This document shows positions 8,999 through 16,998 of a stretch of DNA of 64,000 nt, one piece after another (position 1 is the stretch's first letter; each line of letters begins with the position of its first letter). Under the pieces are notes generated by a model. It made no database searches. It saw only the letters and a list, made by a program, of their open reading frames with translations, and was not told where the DNA came from. Source of the DNA: Desemzia incerta (lineage in GTDB: Bacteria; Bacillota; Bacilli; Lactobacillales; Carnobacteriaceae). Where the stretch lies: the NCBI RefSeq assembly GCF_900115825.1, contig NZ_FOXW01000009.1, positions 1 to 64,000 on the forward strand, written 5' to 3'. The translations under genes were made by a program, and so were the position numbers.

Positions 8999-9814
8999 AT
9001 GCCGATCAAATTAATTGCCATTGATATCGATGGAACTTTATTGACACCCGAAAAGATTATTAGCGAACGTGTGAAAGAAACCTTACTAAAAGCTAAAGAA
9101 GCTGGAATCAAAATCGTATTGAGTACTGGGCGACCTTTACCCGGTGCTACAGAATACTTAACTGCATTAGATCTGACCAATAAAGGCGACTACGCCATTA
9201 CGTATAATGGCGCCTTGGTTCAAGATACACATTCTGGAGAAGTATTAGCAAACCACACTTTAGATATCAACGATTTTTACCGAATCGAAGAAATGAGTCG
9301 TAAAGTTGGTGTTCATTACCACACTACTACTCAAGACGCGATGTATACTTCTAATAAAGACATCAGTGCATATACCGTTCGTGAAGCCATGCTGGTGAAT
9401 ATGCCGTTGAAATTCCGTACTGTTGAAGAAATGGATGAGTCTATTGCAATTAGTAAAATGATGATGATCGATGAACCTGCTGTGTTGGATGAAGGAATCA
9501 AACAACTCCCTAAAGAGTTTCTTGACCGTTACACGGTTTTGCGCAGCGAACCTTTCTACCTAGAGATTCTTAATCCTTCTGCAAGTAAGGGTCAAGCTTT
9601 AAAGAGCTTGATCGATATTTTGGGATTAACGCCAGACGAAGTAATGGCCATCGGCGATAACGAAAATGATTTGGATATGATTCAATTTGCAGGAATGGGT
9701 GTAGCTATGGGGAATGCTGTTCCTATAGTGAAAGAAAACGCGACTTACATCACTGATACCAACGCAGATGACGGCGTGGCAACTGTTATCGAGAAATTTG
9801 CCTTGATCGATTAA
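8999..9814 (+). CDS. Cof-type HAD phosphatase (second tandem paralogue)
   Basis: A 271-residue paralogue of the preceding gene with the same motifs (DIDGTLLTP, LSTGRPLPG, SKGQALK, GDNENDLDMI) and colinear cap segments such as TSNKDIS and AYTVREAM. Identity between the two looks high over the full length. A GAGGAG sequence lies 12 bases before the ATG, longer spacing than usual. The 32-bp gap to the first copy holds no terminator, so the two are probably co-expressed. Substrate unknown; divergence in the cap suggests overlapping but separate specificity. Confidence 0.88.
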   Translation: MPIKLIAIDIDGTLLTPEKIISERVKETLLKAKEAGIKIVLSTGRPLPGATEYLTALDLTNKGDYAITYNGALVQDTHSGEVLANHTLDINDFYRIEEMSRKVGVHYHTTTQDAMYTSNKDISAYTVREAMLVNMPLKFRTVEEMDESIAISKMMMIDEPAVLDEGIKQLPKEFLDRYTVLRSEPFYLEILNPSASKGQALKSLIDILGLTPDEVMAIGDNENDLDMIQFAGMGVAMGNAVPIVKENATYITDTNADDGVATVIEKFALID

Positions 9815-9833
9815 AGGTACCAGAATCGTTTTA

Positions 9834-9862
9834 TTCGCATTCTTATTTAGGCTTTGTATAAT
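9834..9862 (+). promoter_or_regulatory. Predicted ohr promoter
   Basis: TTCGCA, a 17-base spacer and a perfect TATAAT lie 41 bases upstream of the ohr start. No OhrR operator could be recognised. Confidence 0.6.
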
Positions 9863-9903
9863 AGTAAGTGTAATCAGAACTAAATGAGAGGAGATTTTAT
9901 GTT

Positions 9904-10344
9904 ATGTCAGAATCAGAAGTAAAATATTCCGCAACTGCAATAAACACTGGAGGCCGTGTAGGTGAAAGTCATGTGCCGGATAAATCTTTTTCGGTAAAAG
10001 TTTCTACTCCTAAAGAAATGGGCGGTCCTGGACAAGGAAGTAACCCAGAACAATTATTCGCTCTAGGTTACAGTGCTTGTTACCATTCAGCATTAGACCA
10101 TTACAAACGAGAAGAAAAAATTACGAATAAATCAGAAGTTACTACAACGATCAACTTACTGAGTGATCCAACGGACGGCGGATTTAAACTGGCTGCAGTA
10201 ATCGAAGTAGCGATCGAAGGATTAGATGATGCAAAAGTCCAAGAATTAGCGGACAAAGCACACAGCTACTGCCCTTACTCAAAAGCAACCAGCGGTAATA
10301 TCGACGTAACGATCAAAACAAAAGAATATTCAGGCGAAGAATAA
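9904..10344 (+). CDS. ohr: Organic hydroperoxide resistance protein, Ohr/OsmC family
   Basis: A thiol peroxidase that reduces organic hydroperoxides. The 146-residue protein has both reactive cysteines in their family contexts: peroxidatic Cys in GYSACYHSAL (about residue 60) and resolving Cys in HSYCPYSKATSGNIDV (about residue 124). The PGQGSNPEQLFALG segment marks Ohr rather than general OsmC. It has its own promoter and terminator. No ohrR regulator is adjacent. The ATG was chosen because an overlapping earlier ATG is out of frame; GAGAGGAG precedes it. Confidence 0.92.
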   Translation: MSESEVKYSATAINTGGRVGESHVPDKSFSVKVSTPKEMGGPGQGSNPEQLFALGYSACYHSALDHYKREEKITNKSEVTTTINLLSDPTDGGFKLAAVIEVAIEGLDDAKVQELADKAHSYCPYSKATSGNIDVTIKTKEYSGEE

Positions 10345-10356
10345 ACATAGACCTGT

Positions 10357-10396
10357 AAAGACCTCCTTGAGAATTCGTTTCTCAAGGAGGTCTTTT
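10357..10396 (+). terminator. Intrinsic terminator of ohr
   Basis: A perfect stem of AAGACCTCCTTGAGA with TCTCAAGGAGGTCTT closes on a short loop and ends in a T-run. It also separates ohr from the convergent NUDIX gene. Confidence 0.9.
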
Positions 10397-10414
10397 TATA
10401 GATAGAAACCTCTT

Positions 10415-10861
10415 TTATTGTTCAATCCCAATAAGTTGTTCAACGGCCCAGCGATGACTGCCTCTTTTTAGTAAACGTAAAGCTTCTGGAATAGTCGCCC
10501 ATTTCAGCGTATTGAAATCCTCTAAGGGTTCGCTAACCTTTGTCCATGAAGAAGAGACATAAAAATGAGCAGGATTATGATAGTATTGCTTGCGGTGAGT
10601 GGAATAATAATACTCATCCGCTTTCCCTAAGTACTCTCCTACTTCAATGTCAAAACCTAGCTCTTCCATTGATTCACGTTTAAGCGTTTCAATGTGGGTT
10701 TCATCATCTTCTCTTTCTCCTCCTGGTAACAAGTAAGAGCCATTTGGCGGTGAAACAAGCAAGATTTTATCCTGTGCAGAATTAAAAACGATCAAGTGGA
10801 TACCCATTCTGAATTGGTACGCGACTCCTTCTATTTTCTTTCCAAACTGGTTAGCAGTCAT
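10415..10861 (-). CDS. NUDIX hydrolase
   Basis: A 148-residue cytosolic hydrolase of nucleoside diphosphate-X compounds. The Nudix box reads GEREDDETHIETLKRESMEE followed by LGF, matching GX5EX7REUXEEXGU apart from Ser at the first hydrophobic position. The N-terminal FRMGIHLIVFN and the YYYSTHRKQYYHNP insert resemble MutT-like housecleaning enzymes, but the substrate cannot be deduced. It is convergent with ohr. Upstream lies 90 bp without a recognisable gene. Confidence 0.85.
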   Translation of the reverse strand: MTANQFGKKIEGVAYQFRMGIHLIVFNSAQDKILLVSPPNGSYLLPGGEREDDETHIETLKRESMEELGFDIEVGEYLGKADEYYYSTHRKQYYHNPAHFYVSSSWTKVSEPLEDFNTLKWATIPEALRLLKRGSHRWAVEQLIGIEQ

Positions 10862-10950
10862 ATCATCCCTACTTTTCTTGTTTCTTTTCTAATCTAATTC
10901 TCATCATCATAACCAATAACTTTCCCCTAGTCAACAATAGCCTTCTGCCT

Positions 10951-11790
10951 TTATTCTGATGTATCTTTCGCTGTAAACTTTAACGGTTGATTTAAATCTT
11001 TCAAATACATTTTTTGTCCGTTCTCCAGCGTTAGTTCCAGGTGAGTTTTGACAGGTATGAATTCCCCAGTCTCTTCGTTCAGTTCCATTTGTCCTCGAAG
11101 TTCGAATACTCTAGGATCAAGAGTGTTGTCAAATAAGTAAAGATAACCGCCGGGAGGTAACTCCGTAAAAACATACGTACCTGCTTCTAGCTGTTTCCCC
11201 ACTTCCCAGACTCCATTTGTGAGCAGTACTTCTCCTACTTCTAGTGGTTGCTTAACTAACTGTGAAGCTGAATCTTTGCTGGCTCCCATTTCTACTGAAA
11301 ATCCTTCTCCTGATAACGACACTTTGTTTCCCTCGTACAAATCCGTTTCTACATAACCAATTTTATAAGGCGTCAGCAGTTCTTCTGTCATCAGCTGGTC
11401 TTTCTCGTCTGTCACTCGTAAAGTTGCGTTATTCATCAAATGAGGTTCTAGCTGCTCATTCATGTATCGAAACTGATATCTTCCAGCCGGAAAATCTTCT
11501 CCCACAATGTATTCTCCAGCCTCTATTTTAAAGAAATCGGACTCCTCTAGAGGCAGAGAAGGGTTTAATAAACTTTCACTAAACGGCTCCAAGATGTATA
11601 AATCCTTACTTTCTCCAACGATTTCTTTTGCCTTTGAATAAGCTTCAATAGATGTCTCGTCTCTTTGAACGGTCTTTCCATCGTATTTTTCCGGCATCAA
11701 GCCTTTCCAACTTGCGCATCCAGAAAGCAGGAAACTCATCACCAACAGTACACTCGTTTGGAGAAGTATTGACCGACCTTTTCGACTCAT
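10951..11790 (-). CDS. Lipoprotein with two similar beta modules, last gene of an ABC-2 export operon
   Basis: A 279-residue predicted lipoprotein: basic N-terminus, hydrophobic stretch and lipobox LSGC, so the mature protein is anchored outside the membrane. Two internal modules align with each other, each opening with a Y/W-x-VG-x-x-x-x-AG-x-Y-x-F pattern (YIVGEDFPAGRYQF near residue 93; WEVGKQLEAGTYVF near residue 195). Its ATG overlaps the stop of the upstream ATPase gene (ATGA), so it is coupled to the transporter and may be its extracellular partner or sensor. I do not recognise a named family. Confidence 0.7.
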   Translation of the reverse strand: MSRKGRSILLQTSVLLVMSFLLSGCASWKGLMPEKYDGKTVQRDETSIEAYSKAKEIVGESKDLYILEPFSESLLNPSLPLEESDFFKIEAGEYIVGEDFPAGRYQFRYMNEQLEPHLMNNATLRVTDEKDQLMTEELLTPYKIGYVETDLYEGNKVSLSGEGFSVEMGASKDSASQLVKQPLEVGEVLLTNGVWEVGKQLEAGTYVFTELPPGGYLYLFDNTLDPRVFELRGQMELNEETGEFIPVKTHLELTLENGQKMYLKDLNQPLKFTAKDTSE

Positions 11791-12713
11791 TCTGCAGCCT
11801 CCTCTATTGTCGTTTTAGAGTCTCCATAAAGATGTGTATAATATTCAGCCGTTCCTAATGCTCCAACTTCTAAGCTCTCTGTCTCCAGCTCTCTTAAAAC
11901 TTGGAACAATTCTATCTGTTGTTGAGGTGAATAGTTTTCTAAAGGGATACATAGTTTATCTTGGTTCAGCCAAATAGTTCCTGGTGGTAAATTCCATTTA
12001 TCCATCAAAAGCTTTTGTTGCTCACCGTCCAACAGCACTTTATAGAAGTCAACAGCTTTTACATGCCGCTGATAAACAAAATGGACTTTTCGATCTTTCA
12101 AGAAAATCACTTGATCTGCGTACTCATCCAGATTGTGCAATAAGTGAGAAGAAACGAAAATAATTTTACCTGTTTCCCTCAACTCTTTTAACGTTTCCGA
12201 TACTAAATTCACATTTTCCGGGTCCAAGCCATTCATTACTTCATCCATTAACATGATCGGAGTATCAGCTGCAATCATCATCGCAAAACATAGCCGTTGT
12301 CTCATCCCTAAAGAATATGTCTCTACTTTTCGATCCACATACCCTCTCATTTGCAACCGGTCAATGATTTCTTCGATAGAATGATTCTTTTTCTTCCAAA
12401 TATCCGCGTACATTTGAATGTGTTCTTTCCCAGAAAAATTTTCATGCAAATCTGCTTGATCTGGAAAAAACGTTACCTGTTTATGGAGCTCTAACACATC
12501 TTTATCCGAACTAGTATATTCTTTTCCATCAATCAAAATATGGCCTTCTTTGATCGGAATAAATCGCATAACAGCATTGAACAACGATGTCTTTCCTGTT
12601 CCATTTGGAGCTACCAAACCTACGATCTGCCCATTTTCTAATTGAATGTTTATCTGCTCTAAGATCGAACGTTCACCATAAGATACCTGCAATCCTTTTA
12701 TTTCTAAGCTCAT
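11787..12713 (-). CDS. ABC-2 type transporter ATP-binding protein
   Basis: A 308-residue ATPase with Walker A APNGTGKTS, signature YSLGMRQRL, Walker B PIMLMDEVMNGLDPE and the switch histidine in SSHLLHNLDE. The LGMRQ signature is typical of exporters of the drug/antimicrobial-peptide type. The start chosen (MSLEIKGL) has GGAGGG 7 bases upstream; the frame stays open further upstream inside the permease gene but without support. It overlaps the permease stop and the lipoprotein start by ATGA on both sides. The C-terminal 90 residues form an accessory domain of unknown role. Confidence 0.9.
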   Translation of the reverse strand: MSLEIKGLQVSYGERSILEQINIQLENGQIVGLVAPNGTGKTSLFNAVMRFIPIKEGHILIDGKEYTSSDKDVLELHKQVTFFPDQADLHENFSGKEHIQMYADIWKKKNHSIEEIIDRLQMRGYVDRKVETYSLGMRQRLCFAMMIAADTPIMLMDEVMNGLDPENVNLVSETLKELRETGKIIFVSSHLLHNLDEYADQVIFLKDRKVHFVYQRHVKAVDFYKVLLDGEQQKLLMDKWNLPPGTIWLNQDKLCIPLENYSPQQQIELFQVLRELETESLEVGALGTAEYYTHLYGDSKTTIEEAAE

Positions 12714-13897
12714 GACGTTTCCCTCCTTTTCAACCCCATCGTCTTGGTAGGAATCAATTGAAAAATCAAAGCAAATATTCCTTCCAGCAATAACAGACAC
12801 ACCCCAAAAGACAACACTATTTTCCATGTGTTGATGGAAGATATCCCTAATTCAGCAGCAGTTGCACCTTTTACGACCGGTACAATGTGCAAATAAAGAG
12901 AAGGTTGCCACGAACTAAATGGTCCCATCAATTGCCAAATGTATGGGATAAAGTAAACACTGATGGTTAACCCGATGGTCAAATAAATATTTCGAATCAT
13001 CCAGCTCAGCCCTGTACTGAACAAAAGTAGGATGTAGCTTAATATCATCCCCAAAAAAACGAGCATTCCTATGTATTGCCAAGTCGCAATGTACTCGATC
13101 TTTTCTCCAAAGAATACTCCTATGGGATACCAGAGGCTGCCAGTTGATTCTCGCACTACACTGACTCCATAACTTACCAACATACCCGTTCCCGTCACTA
13201 TCCACATCAATCCCCACAACTGCGCACTGCGTTGGTGCCACTGTTTTTTCCAAGAAATAGGGTTTCCTTGAGTGACGCTCCAATTGTTTTTTTGATCTTG
13301 CGTGAACCGATCCGCTGCCAGCAAAGCTGCAAATACAAATAAGACGATCCCTACAATCAATTCCGCTTGTTGATACAAGACTTGACTGGCCGAGTAAGGA
13401 TTCCATTCAATATTAAGTTGATGATCATCTAAATACGTATAAAATGCTAACTCTTGCTGCAGTTCCTCACGATCCGGCAAGGTACCCGTCAATACGAGAT
13501 AGGATTCAAAATCTGTCATTTCCCATAAGCGAAGCTGATTTTCGGCAATCGTTCGTCCGTTGTCTAAATAATTATCAACGACCGACACCATAGCTTCGAC
13601 CGTATTCCCTTCTTTTTCAGATAAAATGTATCGCTGCATCCCGTAAAGTCGTTGTTGCTGAGCTAATAAATCATACACTTCAGTGCCCAACTCTCCTTCG
13701 AAATGCGCTTCAGGAATAATATGGAATAGTTGCTGTGTAACTTCGTATTGACTCCTCGCTTCATCCAACGGCAGATCTAAACTCTGTTGACGGTAGAATA
13801 AAGAAAAAGAACTAAAAAATATGAGGAATGCTATTAGAATGATTCTGGTTTTCCATTCTCTCACTAATTTCAACCAATGCCATTTCGCTAAACCCAT
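12710..13897 (-). CDS. ABC-2 type membrane permease (downstream paralogue)
   Basis: A 395-residue integral membrane protein: one N-terminal membrane segment (residues 17-33), a long extracytoplasmic region of about 140 residues, then five or so hydrophobic segments from about residue 180 to the end. This ABC-2 plan suits an exporter half-transporter. It lies 13 bases after the first permease and overlaps the ATPase gene by ATGA. Substrate unknown. The extracytoplasmic domain is rich in Glu, Gln and Tyr. Confidence 0.8.
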   Translation of the reverse strand: MGLAKWHWLKLVREWKTRIILIAFLIFFSSFSLFYRQQSLDLPLDEARSQYEVTQQLFHIIPEAHFEGELGTEVYDLLAQQQRLYGMQRYILSEKEGNTVEAMVSVVDNYLDNGRTIAENQLRLWEMTDFESYLVLTGTLPDREELQQELAFYTYLDDHQLNIEWNPYSASQVLYQQAELIVGIVLFVFAALLAADRFTQDQKNNWSVTQGNPISWKKQWHQRSAQLWGLMWIVTGTGMLVSYGVSVVRESTGSLWYPIGVFFGEKIEYIATWQYIGMLVFLGMILSYILLLFSTGLSWMIRNIYLTIGLTISVYFIPYIWQLMGPFSSWQPSLYLHIVPVVKGATAAELGISSINTWKIVLSFGVCLLLLEGIFALIFQLIPTKTMGLKRRETS

Positions 13898-13910
13898 TTA
13901 CTCTCCTCCT

Positions 13911-15116
13911 TTACCTTACGAATCGTTGTCTAGGAATATACTTAGTCGTCACCCATAACAAACCTTCAATGATCAGAATGGTTGCTCCTACGACAAGCAG
14001 CCCTTTTCCAGCCGTGATAGAGTCTGTATTCAAGAGAAAATTCTTTTCTCCACTGACAACTTTGCCAAAATCCATATATGTCTGCGGAAAAAAGCTTAAA
14101 TCGATTCCAAAAATATCTCTCATCCGCCTGCTGTAATAAATCTTTTCAAAAACAACAGCGAATATTCCTAGAATCAAAACAACAACTTCATTTTTGAACA
14201 CTAAACTGAACAATACGGTCAAACGAATCATTAAGAAAATAAATAAGACTATAAAAGGAACGACTTGAATCAAAAAATTTCCGATCGACATTAAGCCAAA
14301 AACAGCATTATTGGTTGCGTAATCTGACGAATAGGTATACTCCGGCACCTTTAACGCCAAACTTCCAAACCCAAATAAAAGACCATTAACGAGTAAAAAC
14401 CAGCAAAAAATCACGAGAAAAAACACACATACAAAACAAAAAGATGCGGCAGATTTTACCGCCAAATATTTTCTCCAACTATAAGGGATACCTGCTTTTT
14501 GTGTTCGAGCATCTCTGTCGCCAGTCACTACATCACTCACCATAAAAACCGTCAAAATAAGAATAGCTAACGGCCCAATGCGAAGTAAGAATAAATGGAT
14601 CTGCTGCCAAGCCGTTTTTTCTTGAATGAGATGAAAGGTGATATTCGGAACCTCTTCTATGTAACTATTTAACCTCAATTGTTTATTGCTGCGATCGTAG
14701 TGCAAGTCTTTAAGAGGTTCTTCAGAATTCTTTAAGTAATGATTTTCTATTTCTTTAGCAAGTTCTTCCGGTATGTAATTCAACTCGATAAATCTTCGTG
14801 CATCACCTGTATTGACCGCTCCTATAAAGGCCCTTTGCTGCTCAAAATTACTTTTCGCCATCTCATAAGTAGACATTCCAGTAAAGATGTTGGCTTCTGT
14901 TGTTCCTTTCTCAAATTGGCTTTCCATCAACCCTTTATTTCCCAGCAAATCAATACCTAACCGCTCCATATCTACAGTATCCATTGATTCACTATTTGGA
15001 AGAACTACCCCTGAATAAATCACTACCCCAAGCAAAGCCACGATCAAAACCAACCGATTTTTGCTGTTGCGCATCATTTTTTTTATGGTTTCTAGAAAAA
15101 TAGTTTTTGCAATCAC
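13911..15116 (-). CDS. ABC-2 type membrane permease (first gene of the operon)
   Basis: A 401-residue membrane protein of the same architecture as its neighbour: N-terminal segment (LVLIVALLGVVIYSGVVL), an external domain of about 130 residues, then five to six hydrophobic segments. The only start that fits is GTG, with GAGAGGTGA 7 bases before it. The two permeases probably form a heterodimer with the shared ATPase. No regulator gene is adjacent, so control cannot be inferred. Bacteriocin/antibiotic export or cell-envelope maintenance are possible roles; neither is demonstrated. Confidence 0.8.
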   Translation of the reverse strand: MIAKTIFLETIKKMMRNSKNRLVLIVALLGVVIYSGVVLPNSESMDTVDMERLGIDLLGNKGLMESQFEKGTTEANIFTGMSTYEMAKSNFEQQRAFIGAVNTGDARRFIELNYIPEELAKEIENHYLKNSEEPLKDLHYDRSNKQLRLNSYIEEVPNITFHLIQEKTAWQQIHLFLLRIGPLAILILTVFMVSDVVTGDRDARTQKAGIPYSWRKYLAVKSAASFCFVCVFFLVIFCWFLLVNGLLFGFGSLALKVPEYTYSSDYATNNAVFGLMSIGNFLIQVVPFIVLFIFLMIRLTVLFSLVFKNEVVVLILGIFAVVFEKIYYSRRMRDIFGIDLSFFPQTYMDFGKVVSGEKNFLLNTDSITAGKGLLVVGATILIIEGLLWVTTKYIPRQRFVR

Positions 15117-15234
15117 CTTACGTCACCTCTCTTTGCGTAATCCTTGTTATTGAATCTTTTACCAAGATTATAACACAATGAAAAACAGATGAAATGATTA
15201 TCATAAATAATTTAGTGTTTCAGTTTTAGAAAAT

Positions 15235-15270
15235 AATAAAAAGCCGTTTCCATTATTGGAAACGACTTTA
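15235..15270 (-). terminator. Intrinsic terminator of folT
   Basis: On the minus strand AAAGTCGTTTCCA pairs with TGGAAACGGCTTT around a TTAT/ATAA loop and ends in a T-run, just after the folT stop. Confidence 0.85.
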
Positions 15271-15281
15271 CAATTCAGTGT

Positions 15282-15803
15282 TTAATCAGTCAGTTGCATC
15301 GCTCTGCGCAACGTTTGGTTATTGGCTACAAAATAAATCACGGCTATACGGATTGGTGCTAAAACCAGATTTTGAACCAATCGAGCTGGGAAAAATGCCA
15401 CAACAGCTTGTTCAGTCAATATATAGACCCACAATGTGTTCAATCCTAGGTTCACTACAACAGTAATGACAACAACAGCTAAACTGACACGCAATAAAGA
15501 TTTAGGCTTTTTGTATAAAAATACCCCATAAATCAGTCCGCCTAGAAAAGCTGATAATGTGAAGCCTGGGAAAAACGGTCCTCCACTGCCAAACAAAAAT
15601 GTCCCTGCTAAATCTGCCAGTGCTCCAGCTACCCCTGCAGCTAAGGGTCCGAATAACATCCCAATCATAGCGGAAGGTAAAAAGCCGAAACTGATCCGTA
15701 CAATAGGTGTTTGAATGGCGATAAATCGAGTTAAGACTATGTCTAACGCCATTAATAAAGCAATTCTCGAGATGGTCCTAGCATCCCATTTTATATCTTT
15801 CAT
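15282..15803 (-). CDS. folT: ECF transporter folate-binding S component
   Basis: The 173-residue membrane protein is the substrate-capturing S unit of an energy-coupling-factor vitamin importer. Six hydrophobic segments are visible; the N-terminal ALLMALDIVLTRF helix carries the small-residue pattern that contacts the EcfT subunit. FGFLPSAMIGMLFGPLAAG and GSGGPFFPGFTLSAF match FolT proteins. The folate assignment is strongly backed by a THF riboswitch directly upstream. The start (MKDIKWD) follows AAAGGAG by 9 bases. The shared EcfAA'T module is encoded elsewhere. Confidence 0.9.
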   Translation of the reverse strand: MKDIKWDARTISRIALLMALDIVLTRFIAIQTPIVRISFGFLPSAMIGMLFGPLAAGVAGALADLAGTFLFGSGGPFFPGFTLSAFLGGLIYGVFLYKKPKSLLRVSLAVVVITVVVNLGLNTLWVYILTEQAVVAFFPARLVQNLVLAPIRIAVIYFVANNQTLRRAMQLTD

Positions 15804-15845
15804 CTTGAAGATCTCCTTTATAGAGCTCCCCACACATTAATTATG

Positions 15846-15945
15846 CAGCGAATGCAAAAATAAAACCGCAAACCAACTTAGTCGGTTTTTCGTCTGAAGG
15901 CAACATCCCATCCATTCAGCACTTGACGCTTTATTTTCTACTCTG
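15846..15945 (-). ncRNA. THF (tetrahydrofolate) riboswitch
   Basis: On the minus strand the folT leader shows the class hallmarks in order: GAGTAGA, then AAAGCGTCAAGTG, the GGGATGTTGCC core, ACGAAAAACCG with a short hairpin, GCGG, and the closing GCATTCGCT. These match the THF-binding RNA found before folT in many Firmicutes. About 40 bases remain between it and the ribosome-binding site, with no U-run terminator, so translational control is more likely than termination. Confidence 0.85.
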
Positions 15946-15980
15946 ATTTTTAAAGAATTATTTCAAATTCTCCACAGACC

Positions 15981-16009
15981 ACTATACTATGTTTCACACC
16001 TTTCTACAA
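15981..16009 (-). promoter_or_regulatory. Predicted folT promoter
   Basis: TTGTAG, a 17-base spacer and TATAGT on the minus strand place transcription start about 30 bases ahead of the riboswitch. Confidence 0.65.
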
Positions 16010-16138
16010 TGTACTTTTCATTTCTAGAATAAAGCAAAGTTCATTTAGGAAATGAATTTGATTTTAAACTAGAGAAGAATTTTCATCTTCTTTTTCAGCA
16101 TTCAAAAAAATAAAAATGAGTTTTTTCAAATTTTTCTA

Positions 16139-16167
16139 TTGACATCCTCATAAATTACCGTTATATT
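16139..16167 (+). promoter_or_regulatory. Predicted promoter of the metNIQ leader
   Basis: TTGACA, a 17-base spacer and TATATT. Transcription would begin about 15 bases before the first T-box Stem I. Confidence 0.8.
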
Positions 16168-16189
16168 AAGACACAAGTTAAACAACAAG

Positions 16190-16499
16190 AAACGCAACGA
16201 AAAGAAGAGTACGTTTTGGCAAAACTTTTAGAGAGCTCATGGTTGGTGAAAATGAGCAGCGGAGCCTGGCAGAAGATGGTCTTTGAGTGGAATAAGCGAC
16301 TACCCTAAAAAGGATATAGCTTATTACGGGAGCACCCGTTACAGTGCCGCAGTATAAAAAGACGCGTTGGTCTTGAGTACTGTATGAGGTGAATTCAGTG
16401 ATGAATTTACAAATTAAGGTGGTAACACGAAGCGAAATTAAGCTGTCGTCCTTAACAAAAGTCTTTTACAGGCTTTTGTTAAGGACGACTTTTTTTTTA
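16190..16499 (+). ncRNA. T-box leader 1, methionine specifier
   Basis: Ordered T-box elements are visible: AAAGAAGAGTA (5' side of the specifier loop), AGAGAG, GGTTGGTGAAA terminal loop, GAAG-ATG-G specifier segment at 16276-16278, CTTTGAG, and the T-box proper AAGGTGGTAACACGAA. The AAAGA/TCTTT helix below the loop supports the AUG (Met) reading. TGGT in the T-box pairs with an ACCA tRNA end, as for tRNA-Met. The terminator is a long perfect stem (GTCGTCCTTAACAAAAG...) at 16445-16489 followed by nine T. Confidence 0.9.
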
Positions 16500-16514
16500 C
16501 AATTTTATACAGAA

Positions 16515-16806
16515 AAAATGCGATGACGAGAAAAGTACTTCTTTGTAAAGCAACAACAGAGAGCCTGGATGCTGAGAACAGGTTTGCTGGAGAAGAAGGA
16601 AAATGGCCTCCGAGCGGGATACCGAATGTGAAATCATAAGGCTATCATGGATGCACCCATTACAGTGCCAGAGTCTCTAAACAAAACTGTTTAGGTACTT
16701 GATGAGAAGATTTCTGTGAAGGAATCTTGAAAAAAGGTGGTAACACGAACAGAAGCGTTCGTCCTTTTCTATAAACAAATTATAGAAAGGACGAGCGCTT
16801 TTTTTA
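16515..16806 (+). ncRNA. T-box leader 2, methionine specifier
   Basis: A second complete T-box follows the first without a gene between. It has GAGAAAAGTA, AGAGAG, GGAAA-ATG-G with the AUG specifier at 16603-16605, CTCCGAG, the T-box AAGGTGGTAACACGAA and a terminator (TCGTCCTT...AAGGACGA, 16753-16805). Stem I differs clearly from T-box 1 in sequence, so this is not a very recent duplication. Both must be anti-terminated for metN to be transcribed. Confidence 0.88.
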
Positions 16807-16833
16807 GAGAGCGGAACAGGGCGCTTAGACAGA

Positions 16834-16950
16834 GAGCGAAGCATGGCGTTTAGCTTTTCGGATATTAAGAAGATTTCGACCAGTTAGGTGCTTTTCCTAA
16901 CAGGTCAAAATCAGCTTATAGACGCGAAAGCTGCCATGCGCAGCTCGTTT
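16834..16950 (+). repeat. Hairpin repeat family, copy A
   Basis: The arms GCATGGC...GCCATGC (16841-16939) enclose nested pairs AGCTTTTCG/CGCGAAAGCT, AGATTTCGACC/GGTCAAAATC and GTTAGG/CCTAAC around a GTGCTTTT loop. A copy of about 90 percent identity lies near 59.8 kb in the opposite orientation, and three related copies exist in the window. It lies between the second T-box terminator and metN. Confidence 0.8.
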
Positions 16951-16998
16951 CAGAAAGATCCTAAAGAAACTCGTTTAAACCAAAAGGAGGAAAATAAA

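Noticed and set aside
16888-16998. Upstream extension of metN
   Set aside because: The frame is open through hairpin repeat A, but there is no ribosome-binding site and MetN proteins start at the MITLKDVG position, which has AAAGGAGG.
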